Source: Bin5 sp965207495
GTDB taxonomy: Bacteria > Chloroflexota > Anaerolineae > Caldilineales > Caldilineaceae
Length of the DNA: 64,000 bases
Direction: 5' to 3'
Assembly (NCBI GenBank): GCA_965207495.1
Contig: OZ242287.1
Span: 4,278,001 to 4,342,000 of the forward strand
The translations under genes and the position numbers were made by a program. Numbering within the stretch: position 1 is the first letter of the stretch; every line of letters starts with the position of its first letter. The notes beneath the pieces are model-generated. The model was not told where the DNA came from, did no database searches, and was given only the letters and a program-made list of their open reading frames with translations. This document shows, in pieces, positions 8,379 to 15,922 of this stretch.

Positions 8379-8873
8379 TCAATTCTCAGTACTGACAGGA
8401 CTTTCCAACTGGCTTGCTCGATTGCGCCTGAATATAGTCCGGAAGAGCACCACTGCGAGGCCAAACCCTGCACCCAAAGCCAGCGCGGATAGCGGCGAAA
8501 ACGTTGTCTTCACGTTGCCCTCCACCTTGCCCGCGACCACCAGCCAGGTGCACAGCTCCTCTGCCTTCAACCGGCCAGACGCCAGAAAACCAATATTGCC
8601 ACTATGAACAGTGGTATCCTCGCTGGCAGCAAATCCAATTGCCGCATCATGCATGTCAAGCGACTTCGACCGTACAAATCCTGCCGCAGAGTTGGACATG
8701 TTCAGGGCCTGCGCTCGCACCGAGCGGGCCGCGGAATCAGACATGGAGACGTGTCCGCCAAGAACCCCACCAACGCTGGAGCCCTTCACGTCTACTCGCT
8801 CGCCTCCCAGATCCGCACTCAAATTGGCCGCCGCTTCTTCCAAAGGGTTAGCGCTCGAATTCTCTTCAGCCAT
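8379..8873 (-). CDS. Membrane-anchored protein with six 15-residue repeats, function unknown
   Basis: The 164-residue product has an acidic N-terminus, then six consecutive 15-residue repeats at V27-H41, V42-A56, L57-S71, L72-D86, T87-R101 and L102-K116. The approximate consensus is [VL]-x-[MV]-x-x-S-A-x-G-F-x-x-S. The regular hydrophobic pattern with small residues suggests a short beta-solenoid. A C-terminal membrane segment (about 128-148) is followed by the basic stop-transfer sequence FRRNR. A good AAGGAGAAGGAC precedes the ATG. It lacks a recognisable catalytic motif and a signal peptide, so it is probably C-terminally anchored with the repeat domain facing the cytoplasm, possibly as a scaffold. 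I do not recognise the family. Confidence 0.7.
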   Translation of the reverse strand: MAEENSSANPLEEAAANLSADLGGERVDVKGSSVGGVLGGHVSMSDSAARSVRAQALNMSNSAAGFVRSKSLDMHDAAIGFAASEDTTVHSGNIGFLASGRLKAEELCTWLVVAGKVEGNVKTTFSPLSALALGAGFGLAVVLFRTIFRRNRASQLESPVSTEN

Positions 8874-9200
8874 GTCCTTCTCCTTTGTTGGCTACCTTCA
8901 GGCGGACTGTGCACAGATTCTTCATTATAGCCAGCGCTACCGCGCCTGTCAAAAAAGGGGCCATGCCAGGAAAGTCGGCCCGAGGTGTGAACGCGCATCC
9001 GCAACTGTTCGGTTCCGGGGCTGATTCCGGGGCGGTATCGGTGCGCGCGAATTTCCGGTGGCGGCCGTCGCGAAGCGTTTGGGGAAATGAGAATGCGGGC
9101 CCCGGAGGCGCTGTGCCCATCTTGGCGAGGGGGACAGCGCTGCATCGGGCCCGCAGTATGTTCTCGTTGGCGGCAAGCCAGTTGACTTTCGCCGTACGTA
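8874..9200 (+). other. Intergenic region without recognised features
   Basis: These 327 bp separate two minus-strand genes. Short frames exist on both strands, but they lack ribosome sites or recognisable products. The region probably holds the promoter of the repeat protein and the 3' end of the SIMPL transcript; no convincing hairpin or -10/-35 pair was found. Confidence 0.4.
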
Positions 9201-9974
9201 CTATCGGAGTTCGTAAGTGATCTGCAGCTGCATTGTCAGATTCAGTTCGCCAGGGCTGATGGGACCGGCGCCGCCAGCCATCTCAGCCGCTGCCATCCTT
9301 GAGAAGTTCCCGCCGAAGAAGCCGCCGCCCTGCCCGATTATCTCGCTGATCCCCATTACCTCACCGACGCCAACGCCGATAAGCTCGGCCAACTCTTCCG
9401 CTTTGCCGAAGGCATCCGCGACGGCCTTGGCACGAGCCTCCGACTGGAACGAGGCCGGGTCCGCCAGGCTGAAATCGACACCATAGATATTGTTTGCGCC
9501 GGCATCGATCGCCGCGTCCAGCACATCGCCGATGCTCTCCAGATCCTGGATCGTGATGAAGACGGTATTGCTCACACGGTAGCGAACATCGTCCTCATCC
9601 AGCAGGCCGCCCGGACCAAACCGTTCGGCAAAGATACTGAAGTGCAAGGTCTGAATATCGGTCTCATCGATATCCTGCGCCAATAGGGCAGTTTGGACCT
9701 CCGCCATAATGGCCTCTGCGGCCTCGCTGGCTTCTCTCACTGTGGGCCGCACTACCTCCACACCGATTGAAGCCGTGGCGATGTCAGGTTGGATGCTGAC
9801 GGTGCCTTCGCCCACTACCGTTACCGAATGCGAATTGGGTACGGTGAGCATTTCCTCGCGGGCCATGGCCGCGGGCGTCGGTGACGCGGTATTTGCAACG
9901 AAAACCGCGATCAGAATCAAGGTCATCGTTGCGACCAGGCCTAGTGCCGTATTTGCCGTGAATTTCCCCTTCAT
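9201..9974 (-). CDS. SIMPL domain (DUF541) family exported protein
   Basis: The product has an N-terminal membrane or signal segment (about residues 8-30, ALGLVATMTLILIAVFVANT) followed by a SIMPL/DUF541 domain, seen in the characteristic start HSVTVVGEGTVSIQPDIATASIGVEV and the later SEARAKAVADAFGKAEELAELIGVGVGEVMGISE. The family is periplasmic or surface-exposed and often oligomeric, with no enzymatic activity established. The start is set at ATG 9974 because GGGGAG lies 7-8 bases upstream; an ATG 33 bases earlier lacks this. A glycine-rich segment (GQGGGFFGGN) precedes the last strand. It is transcribed away from the O-antigen-ligase-like gene. Confidence 0.88.
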   Translation of the reverse strand: MKGKFTANTALGLVATMTLILIAVFVANTASPTPAAMAREEMLTVPNSHSVTVVGEGTVSIQPDIATASIGVEVVRPTVREASEAAEAIMAEVQTALLAQDIDETDIQTLHFSIFAERFGPGGLLDEDDVRYRVSNTVFITIQDLESIGDVLDAAIDAGANNIYGVDFSLADPASFQSEARAKAVADAFGKAEELAELIGVGVGEVMGISEIIGQGGGFFGGNFSRMAAAEMAGGAGPISPGELNLTMQLQITYELR

Positions 9975-10099
9975 TTTGTCGTTCTCCCCTGAAACGAAAG
10001 TCATCAAGTGCCCCGACTGGCGCTTACTGTACGGCCTTAAGACGACGCTGCAGCCAAAAGAGTTTCATTTTCCCTGAATCTGACTTCGCTTCTTCCGCG

Positions 10100-10129
10100 T
10101 TCTTACGATTCATTTGCGTGTGATAGGAT
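10100..10129 (+). promoter_or_regulatory. Candidate promoter of the O-antigen-ligase-like gene
   Basis: TTCTTA (10100-10105), an 18-bp spacer and TAGGAT (10124-10129) preceded by TGA. The predicted start of transcription, near 10136, is only about 4 bases before the ATG at 10140, and no Shine-Dalgarno is present. The mRNA may therefore be leaderless. Confidence 0.4.
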
Positions 10130-10139
10130 CGTTTTTAAC

Positions 10140-12431
10140 ATGCCTTCTCGACTCCGAGCGTCTCCAAGTCACTTCTTGATCCTGGCACTTCTCTTCACCT
10201 TAGCAGCCGCGGGATGGCTGGTAACCACTGGTGAGGAGGCCGGCAGCCCGGCCGCGGCCGCGTCTGTAGAACAGCTCGGGAGTGGCGCAGTCGCATCGAT
10301 GGACAGCCCTGTCTTTGCTTTCGAACCGGGGTGGCGGGTCTCTGCTCAAGGGGCGGACACGACCGAGCCGGCCCAGCCATGGGCGCAGCCGTCGGGGCGG
10401 ATGGCCTTCGAATACAGTGGCCGTGAGCTGGCGCTGCAGTTGGCCCTGGGCGACTATTGGGGCTACGTGTTCGTGACAGTAGACGGACGTCCGGCCAACC
10501 GCTTGCCCGCTCTATGGGGCAATCTCGATAGCCTCGGCCAGCCCAGCGGCTATCTGCCTCTCTTTGCCCCGGAAAAGCAGACTGCAGCGGGCCCGGCTAG
10601 TGCGTGGGTAGTCGTTCACCGGGCTGCCAGCGACGGACCTCATCAAGTTACGGTGGAGGTATGGCGGGGTTGGGGCCAGACTGTCCTGCGGGCCGTAGCC
10701 GTGGACGCGATGCCGACTGTCCCCCGGCCACTGTGGCCGGCTGTTCTGCTGGCCCTGATCGGAGGTTGGCTTGCCTTTGCCTTTGGCGGCCCTATTCTGG
10801 GCAGCATGTTGGCGGCCAGACGAGAGTCAGAGGAAGGCGCTGCTTCTGAGGGACTCGCGCCACAGGGCAGACAACGTCGTGGGATGGCACAGGAGTGGAT
10901 AGGCAGTTTGCCCCGGCTCATCTCCTTCCTGCCCTGGAAGTACGCCCTCGGCATGGCCATTGTTGGCGTCGCGATGACAGGAGTCGGAACGGTCGCCCAG
11001 AGCTGGCTGCTCACCGACGTAGGGTTGGTCTTGCTCGGCGTCGCAGGATTGCAGCGACCGGTCCTGTGGACGGGGGCCCTCCTTTTCGGGCTGCCCTTCT
11101 ATTTGCACCCCCTGCCCATTTTGCCTGGGCGGGCGCTCAATCTGATCGAAATCGGTGTCTACGGCGGTTTGGGCTTGACAGTGGCGAGGCACATCATTCT
11201 GCGGGGTCACCAGCGGACCTCTGGACAGAAGTCCGCTGCCCTTGATGCTCGGCACCGACTCTTTTTCCTGCTCGTCTCTTTCGCGCTTGTAGCCACATTT
11301 GCGGCTGAGCAGGAGGGTGTGGCGTTGCGCGAATGGCGCACAGTTTTCCTCAGCGCCGGGCTTTTTGCTCTGCTGTTGCACGAGACGTTGCGCAGTGCCG
11401 CCGACCGTAGTGCCCCCGGCCCTGGTGCCGCCCGGACCTTCCTCGCCCTCTGCTGGCTGGCGGGCGGGGCCTTTGTCGCTTGTGCCGGCCTGTGGCAGTA
11501 CGTCACGGAGCAAAACATCATCCAGGCCGAAGGCGTCAACCGGATACGGGCGTTTTACGGTTCGCCGAATAACCTCGGATTGTACCTGGAGCGGACCGCT
11601 GCGATGGGTCTGGCTATGGCTATATTCGGGGCGTGGACGGCCGGGGCGAAGGGAAACGGGGAAACTCCGACCCGGCCAAAGAGAATCCCGCTTTTGGAAT
11701 CCTGGAAGAGCGCCCCGTTTTCGGCGCGCAGCGCGCTGCTGCTGACGGTTCCGCAGCTGTTGGCGCTGCTCTTGACTTTCAGCAAGGGCGCGATTTTTCT
11801 TGGCCTGCCGGCGATGTTGCTAGTTCTGGCCGTCGCGGGGCGGCGATTGCTGGCCGCGCCGGGCGGACGGCTATCGAAGCGATGGGGTTGGGGCTTGATC
11901 GCTGTGGCTGCGGTCATGGTGCTGGGTTTGATCCCATTTCTGGGGACGGAACGGTTCCGCAGCCTGCTGGACTTCCGGCCAGAGGGTACAGCCGGAATAC
12001 GTCTCAGCCTATGGCGGAGCAGCGTGCAGTTGGCCTTGGATCATTTGTGGTTGGGGGTAGGGCCGGACAACTTTCTTTACAGCTATCGCAGCGGCTATAT
12101 ACTTCCCGCCGCCTGGCGCGATCCCAGCCTTAACCACCCCCATAACGTTGTCCTCGACTGGTGGACGCGACTTGGTCTTCCGGGTCTCGCGCTGGCCACG
12201 GCCTGGCTGGCGTTGGGGGTCCGCTCTCTGTGGAGGGCGGCGAGAGTAGATGTCATCGCTGTCGGCGCGTTGGGGGCAGTTGCGGCCGCGTTGGGACACG
12301 GCCTGATCGATGCATCGTATGCTCTGCCCGATCTGCTGATCGTGTGGGTGTTTTTGCTGCACCTTTTCGCGACGGGGACCGCGGCTGGGACTGAGGCCGG
12401 TCCAGAAGACTCGGCGTCAGCGGCGCGATAG
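10140..12431 (+). CDS. O-antigen ligase/polymerase (Wzy/WaaL) family membrane protein
   Basis: A 763-residue polytopic membrane protein. The first membrane segment (about 10-28) is followed by an extracytoplasmic beta-rich region (about 35-185), then about ten membrane segments. The O-antigen-ligase signature appears late: RLSLWRSSVQLALDHLWLGVG, GPDNFLYSY and HPHNVVLDWWTRLGLPGL, with an FYGSPNNLGLYL motif and an LLTFSKGA motif before it. Members join or polymerise lipid-linked glycans at the outer face of the cytoplasmic membrane. The N-terminal extracytoplasmic module is unusual for the family and may bind a glycan. The substrate cannot be told from sequence; a nearby sugar-nucleotide epimerase (17.6 kb) may belong to the same process. 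Confidence 0.85.
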   Translation: MPSRLRASPSHFLILALLFTLAAAGWLVTTGEEAGSPAAAASVEQLGSGAVASMDSPVFAFEPGWRVSAQGADTTEPAQPWAQPSGRMAFEYSGRELALQLALGDYWGYVFVTVDGRPANRLPALWGNLDSLGQPSGYLPLFAPEKQTAAGPASAWVVVHRAASDGPHQVTVEVWRGWGQTVLRAVAVDAMPTVPRPLWPAVLLALIGGWLAFAFGGPILGSMLAARRESEEGAASEGLAPQGRQRRGMAQEWIGSLPRLISFLPWKYALGMAIVGVAMTGVGTVAQSWLLTDVGLVLLGVAGLQRPVLWTGALLFGLPFYLHPLPILPGRALNLIEIGVYGGLGLTVARHIILRGHQRTSGQKSAALDARHRLFFLLVSFALVATFAAEQEGVALREWRTVFLSAGLFALLLHETLRSAADRSAPGPGAARTFLALCWLAGGAFVACAGLWQYVTEQNIIQAEGVNRIRAFYGSPNNLGLYLERTAAMGLAMAIFGAWTAGAKGNGETPTRPKRIPLLESWKSAPFSARSALLLTVPQLLALLLTFSKGAIFLGLPAMLLVLAVAGRRLLAAPGGRLSKRWGWGLIAVAAVMVLGLIPFLGTERFRSLLDFRPEGTAGIRLSLWRSSVQLALDHLWLGVGPDNFLYSYRSGYILPAAWRDPSLNHPHNVVLDWWTRLGLPGLALATAWLALGVRSLWRAARVDVIAVGALGAVAAALGHGLIDASYALPDLLIVWVFLLHLFATGTAAGTEAGPEDSASAAR

Positions 12432-12475
12432 CTGCTTAAGCAGTCCACTGTGCGCCGACGTGTGCAGGGGTAGTT

Positions 12476-13381
12476 TTACAAAGTCCTCAGGCGGCGCAGG
12501 CACCAGCGGTAGGTGTGGTTGTCGGGGATTTTGCAGTCGCTGAAACGGAAGGCGTAGAAGGTGTAGTAGAGGTCGATTCGTTGCCAGCAGTGGATACCGT
12601 ACCGCTCGGTTATCTGGCTACGCAGGAATTCGAAGTCGGCCTCGGTTATGAAGTCGAAGATGCGGCAAAAGTAGTAGGCGCCGGCCAGGTCGATCAACGG
12701 GTCGCCGATCAGGGTCAGCGGGCTGAAATCTACGACTGCGGTCAGGGTTCCTCGCTCGTCACACAAGACATTGCCGGGGAAGTAGTCGCCATGGACGAGG
12801 CATTTCTGCGGGCGCGGGGGCAGAGTGCTAAGTTCGCGGAAGAATTCTTCCACGATCCGATCCACTTCGGGCAGATCCTCTTTCAGATCGGCATAGGAAT
12901 GCGTCAGGGTTGCCTCGATGCGCGCCTGCAGATAGCCGGGCCAGGTCTGCGAGGTAATCTCCTCCTGTGGGTTCAGGGGTTCGCCAAATGGCAGTTGGGG
13001 CATATGGACGGAGTGCAAGGGAGGGAGGCCGTCCAGGAAGGATGCAATTGCGCTGCGCCGTTGGATGGAGGTCAGGCGGGGAAAGAGCTCCGCAAAATCC
13101 TGACCGGGAAGCCGCTTTTCGACATGATAGTGAATCTCCGCGACTTCGCCATATTCGTATATGAGAGGTACGGCGAAAGGGAAGGAGAAACTCTGAAGCT
13201 GCTCTGAAAAGCGCTGCAGCCGCGGGAGATAATCTTGAACCTGCGGGCCGTTGTGGACTTTGAGGACGCGCCCGCCGCCGATGTCGTACAGGGAGGAGGT
13301 CATGCCTCTCCCCAATAGCGAGGCGTTATCGATTTTCAAATGGCGCAAGACCTCGGCCAGCCTCTCGCGCTCGTTCATCAT
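12476..13381 (-). CDS. Aminoglycoside phosphotransferase (APH)-family kinase
   Basis: This is a protein-kinase-fold small-molecule kinase of 301 residues. Motifs seen are a nucleotide-binding start (LGRGMTSSLYDIGGGRVLKVHNG, with Lys), the catalytic loop LVHGDYFPGNVL (Asp as base, Asn as metal ligand) and the DFG-equivalent AVVDFSPL. The family phosphorylates antibiotics, sugars, choline, homoserine and other small molecules; nothing here fixes the substrate. Its ATG overlaps the tlpA stop by 4 bases (ATGA), so it is translationally coupled to tlpA and the upstream gnd. Confidence 0.82.
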   Translation of the reverse strand: MMNERERLAEVLRHLKIDNASLLGRGMTSSLYDIGGGRVLKVHNGPQVQDYLPRLQRFSEQLQSFSFPFAVPLIYEYGEVAEIHYHVEKRLPGQDFAELFPRLTSIQRRSAIASFLDGLPPLHSVHMPQLPFGEPLNPQEEITSQTWPGYLQARIEATLTHSYADLKEDLPEVDRIVEEFFRELSTLPPRPQKCLVHGDYFPGNVLCDERGTLTAVVDFSPLTLIGDPLIDLAGAYYFCRIFDFITEADFEFLRSQITERYGIHCWQRIDLYYTFYAFRFSDCKIPDNHTYRWCLRRLRTL

Positions 13382-14055
13382 GGCAGTAGTTCAGCGATCC
13401 GCTCTGCCAGGATTACGCTGTTCATTTCGCCCGACCACACCCCGCGGATTATCCCTTCAGCGTCAATAAAGTAGGTTAGCGGGAGGCCCTGTACGTTGTA
13501 GCGCAGTCCAACTTCCAGAGAGGGGTCCATGACAATCTCCAGCTCTGGCGTGCCGTCGGACTCCTCCGCCGGCGAACTCCCATTCCGTGTAGCCGGGCTG
13601 CCTACTTCATTGAGGAAGCGGGCGACGGTGTCTGCGCTCTCGCCTTGATTCACGCCGATGAACAGGACGCAGTCCGAATCGGGGCCGGGGTCACCACTGT
13701 TTCCCTGGTTCTCACTATTGGTGGCCCCCGACGCCGAACAACCCCCGTGGCGCGCGGCCGCGGCCTGCAGAGCCGGGAACTCTCGACGGCAAGGCCCGCA
13801 CCAAGTCGCCCAGAAATTCAGGACCACCGGACGCCCCTTCTCCTCTGAGAGGATGAACAGATCGCTTGCTGCCCCGAGTGTATTGAAGCGGGGCAGTGTG
13901 AAGTCTGGGGCCGGGTGGTACAGGGCCGGCCGCGGGGTATCGAAAGTTGATTCGACGATGGACGGGCGGCTTATCCAGATCCAGGCTGCGCCGAGCAGGA
14001 GTATGAAGGGGATCGCCACGTGCCAGCGGTTAACCAACTGTCGTCTCACTCCCAC
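13378..14055 (-). CDS. TlpA-like membrane-anchored thioredoxin
   Basis: A 225-residue extracytoplasmic thiol-disulfide oxidoreductase. An N-terminal anchor (about residues 10-29) is followed by an AhpC/TlpA-type thioredoxin domain with the redox motif WCGPC in VLNFWATWCGPCRREFPAL and a cis-Pro region (VQGLPLTYFIDAEG). An insertion of about 25 residues rich in Gly, Ser, Asn and Asp, with two extra cysteines (GGCSASG and DSDCVLF), sits between the first helix and the next strand and is not usual for the family. The start overlaps the end of gnd by 10 bp, and the downstream kinase overlaps by 4 bp, so the three genes are tightly coupled. Confidence 0.9.
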   Translation of the reverse strand: MGVRRQLVNRWHVAIPFILLLGAAWIWISRPSIVESTFDTPRPALYHPAPDFTLPRFNTLGAASDLFILSEEKGRPVVLNFWATWCGPCRREFPALQAAAARHGGCSASGATNSENQGNSGDPGPDSDCVLFIGVNQGESADTVARFLNEVGSPATRNGSSPAEESDGTPELEIVMDPSLEVGLRYNVQGLPLTYFIDAEGIIRGVWSGEMNSVILAERIAELLP

Positions 14056-15473
14056 TCGCTGTGAAAGATGCCCTCTCGATCAGTGCGTTCGTAGGTATGG
14101 GCGCCGAAAAAGTCCCGCTGCGCCTGGATCAGGTTGGCCGGCAGCCGCTCGCTGCGGTAGCTGTCATAGTAGGCCAGGCTGGCGCTGAAGGCCGGTGTGG
14201 GGATGCCCCTCGCGACGGCGAGCTGGATTACCTTGCGCCACGCAGGCAGCGTCTGGGTGACCGCTGCCCGAAAGCCGTCGTCCAGCAGCAGGTTGGTCAA
14301 CCCGGGATTGCGGTTGTAGGCGTCGGTGATGCGGTTGAGGAAGCGGGCCCGAATGATGCAGCCGGCCCGCCAGATCGCCGCGATCTCACCCAAATTCAGG
14401 CCATAATCGTACTCTTCGCTGGCCTGGCGCAGCAACGCCATGCCCTGTGCATAGGCGCTGATCTTGCTCGCGTACAGCGCGTCGCGGGTTGCGTCGATCA
14501 ACTCCTGGCGATTGCCTTCGTAAGACTTTGCTTCAGGGCCCGGCAGCTGGGCGGATGCTGCGACGCGCTCGTCTTTCAGCGAAGAGATGATGCGGCCGGT
14601 GACGGCGCTGTTGATGGTTGGGATCGGCGCGCCTACGTCCATGGCGTTCTGGCTGGTCCATTTTCCGGTGCCCTTTTGTTGCGCCTTGTCGAGCACCACG
14701 TCGACCAAGGCACGGCCGCTCTCGTCGTCCATCCTGCAAAAGATCTTGCTCGTGATCTCGATCAGGAAGCTGTCCAGCTCGCCTTCGTTCCACTCGTCGA
14801 AAACGTCCGCCAGCTCACCTGGGCTCAGCCCCAGGACTTGCTGAAGAATGTCATACGCCTCTGCTATGAGCTGCATGTCACCATATTCGATGCCATTGTG
14901 AACCATTTTGACATAGTGGCCGGCGCCGCCGCGTCCTATATAGCTGACACAGGGCTCGCCGTCTTCTTCCGCCTTGGCGGAGATGGACCGCAGCATGGGG
15001 CCAACCGCCTCCCAACCATCTGCGGCGCCGCCAGGCATGATCGACGGGCCCCAGAGTGCGCCTTCCTCTCCGCCACTGACGCCGACACCCATGTATACCA
15101 AGCCCTTGGCCGTCAGTTCGTGACTGCGTCGTTCCGTGTCGGGGAAGTAGCTATTGCCGCCGTCCATGACGATATCGCCCTCGTCCAGCAAGGGCACAAG
15201 GGCGTCCAGCACCGCGTCGACGGGCCGGCCAGCCTGCACCATCAGCAACACGCGCCGCGGCCGTACGAGATTCGCCACCACATCCTCCAGCGTTACCGCA
15301 GGGATCAGTTTCTTGCCCTCATGCTCGGCCGCGAAATCGGTCATCTTGGACGTGGTGCGATTGTGGACAACGACATTGTAGCCGTTGCGCTCGAGGTTAA
15401 GCACCAGATTCTGTCCCATCACGGCCAGGCCGGATACGGCAATATCTCCGCGCGGGGCTGTGGCATCATGCAT
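14046..15473 (-). CDS. gnd: 6-phosphogluconate dehydrogenase (decarboxylating)
   Basis: This pentose-phosphate enzyme oxidises 6-phosphogluconate to ribulose 5-phosphate and CO2 with NADP. The N-terminal coenzyme motif is GLAVMGQNLVLNLERNGY; the active-site helix carries the conserved Lys and Asn (YVKMVHNGIEYGDMQLIAEAYDIL), preceded by a glycine-rich loop; and the all-helical C-terminal domain contains WRAGCIIRARFL. The ATG at 15473 (MHDATAP) is chosen because AAGGAG lies 7 bases upstream; a GTG or ATG farther upstream lacks this. Length, about 475, is normal for the dimeric form. First gene of the gnd-tlpA-kinase unit. Confidence 0.96.
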   Translation of the reverse strand: MHDATAPRGDIAVSGLAVMGQNLVLNLERNGYNVVVHNRTTSKMTDFAAEHEGKKLIPAVTLEDVVANLVRPRRVLLMVQAGRPVDAVLDALVPLLDEGDIVMDGGNSYFPDTERRSHELTAKGLVYMGVGVSGGEEGALWGPSIMPGGAADGWEAVGPMLRSISAKAEEDGEPCVSYIGRGGAGHYVKMVHNGIEYGDMQLIAEAYDILQQVLGLSPGELADVFDEWNEGELDSFLIEITSKIFCRMDDESGRALVDVVLDKAQQKGTGKWTSQNAMDVGAPIPTINSAVTGRIISSLKDERVAASAQLPGPEAKSYEGNRQELIDATRDALYASKISAYAQGMALLRQASEEYDYGLNLGEIAAIWRAGCIIRARFLNRITDAYNRNPGLTNLLLDDGFRAAVTQTLPAWRKVIQLAVARGIPTPAFSASLAYYDSYRSERLPANLIQAQRDFFGAHTYERTDREGIFHSEWE

Positions 15474-15523
15474 TGGTTTTCTCCTTATGTCAGTGCACAT
15501 ATCTCTTTGGCAAATTCCTGCAC

Positions 15524-15532
15524 AGTATAGCA
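15524..15532 (-). promoter_or_regulatory. Extended -10 promoter for gnd
   Basis: On the minus strand the bases read TGC-TATACT, an extended -10, about 50 bp upstream of the gnd ATG. No good -35 is seen. Confidence 0.45.
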
Positions 15533-15663
15533 GACAGGCGTTGGATCAGGGCATTTTTTTGTCACTGCGGATTGGACGGAGATGACTGCAACCGGAGTGC
15601 GCAGACTGCCCAGAAACGCCCGCCAGTTGGCGCCGCGGATCAGGCATTCAGGGTTGTTGGCTT

Positions 15664-15693
15664 TTGGCCCGGCCACTTCGCCTGTGATACCAT
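15664..15693 (+). promoter_or_regulatory. Weak candidate promoter for purH
   Basis: TTGGCC, an 18-bp spacer and TACCAT preceded by TGA. It lies in the 450-bp gap between divergent gnd and purH, and is followed by a 12-bp perfect palindrome (GAGGAGCTCCTC, 15708-15719) that could be an operator or a small hairpin at the 5' end of the leader. I see no purine-riboswitch core in the rest of the gap. Confidence 0.3.
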
Positions 15694-15922
15694 GCGGATC
15701 GATATAGGAGGAGCTCCTCAACTGGCGAATCGAAGGGTACAATGGCCTGTTAGCCGGCGATTGTTGCTTCCCTTCAGATGGGTGGAGAAACACCACAAGG
15801 GAGAGGAGCGGGGACCTGGTTCCCTTTGTGCACAGTCGATCGCCTGGGCTGGGGTAGTTGGGTTTATTTCCGACTGCCTCTTTTGTTTTCCGGAACTCTT
15901 ACGTCCAAACTGGAGTGTCTCC

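Noticed and set aside
14061..15530. A 489-codon plus-strand open frame opposite gnd
   Set aside because: It mirrors gnd codon structure, has no recognisable domain, and gnd itself is certain.
15501..15922. Purine riboswitch upstream of purH
   Set aside because: No conserved three-way-junction core or loop pair was found; only a weak promoter and a 12-bp palindrome are visible.
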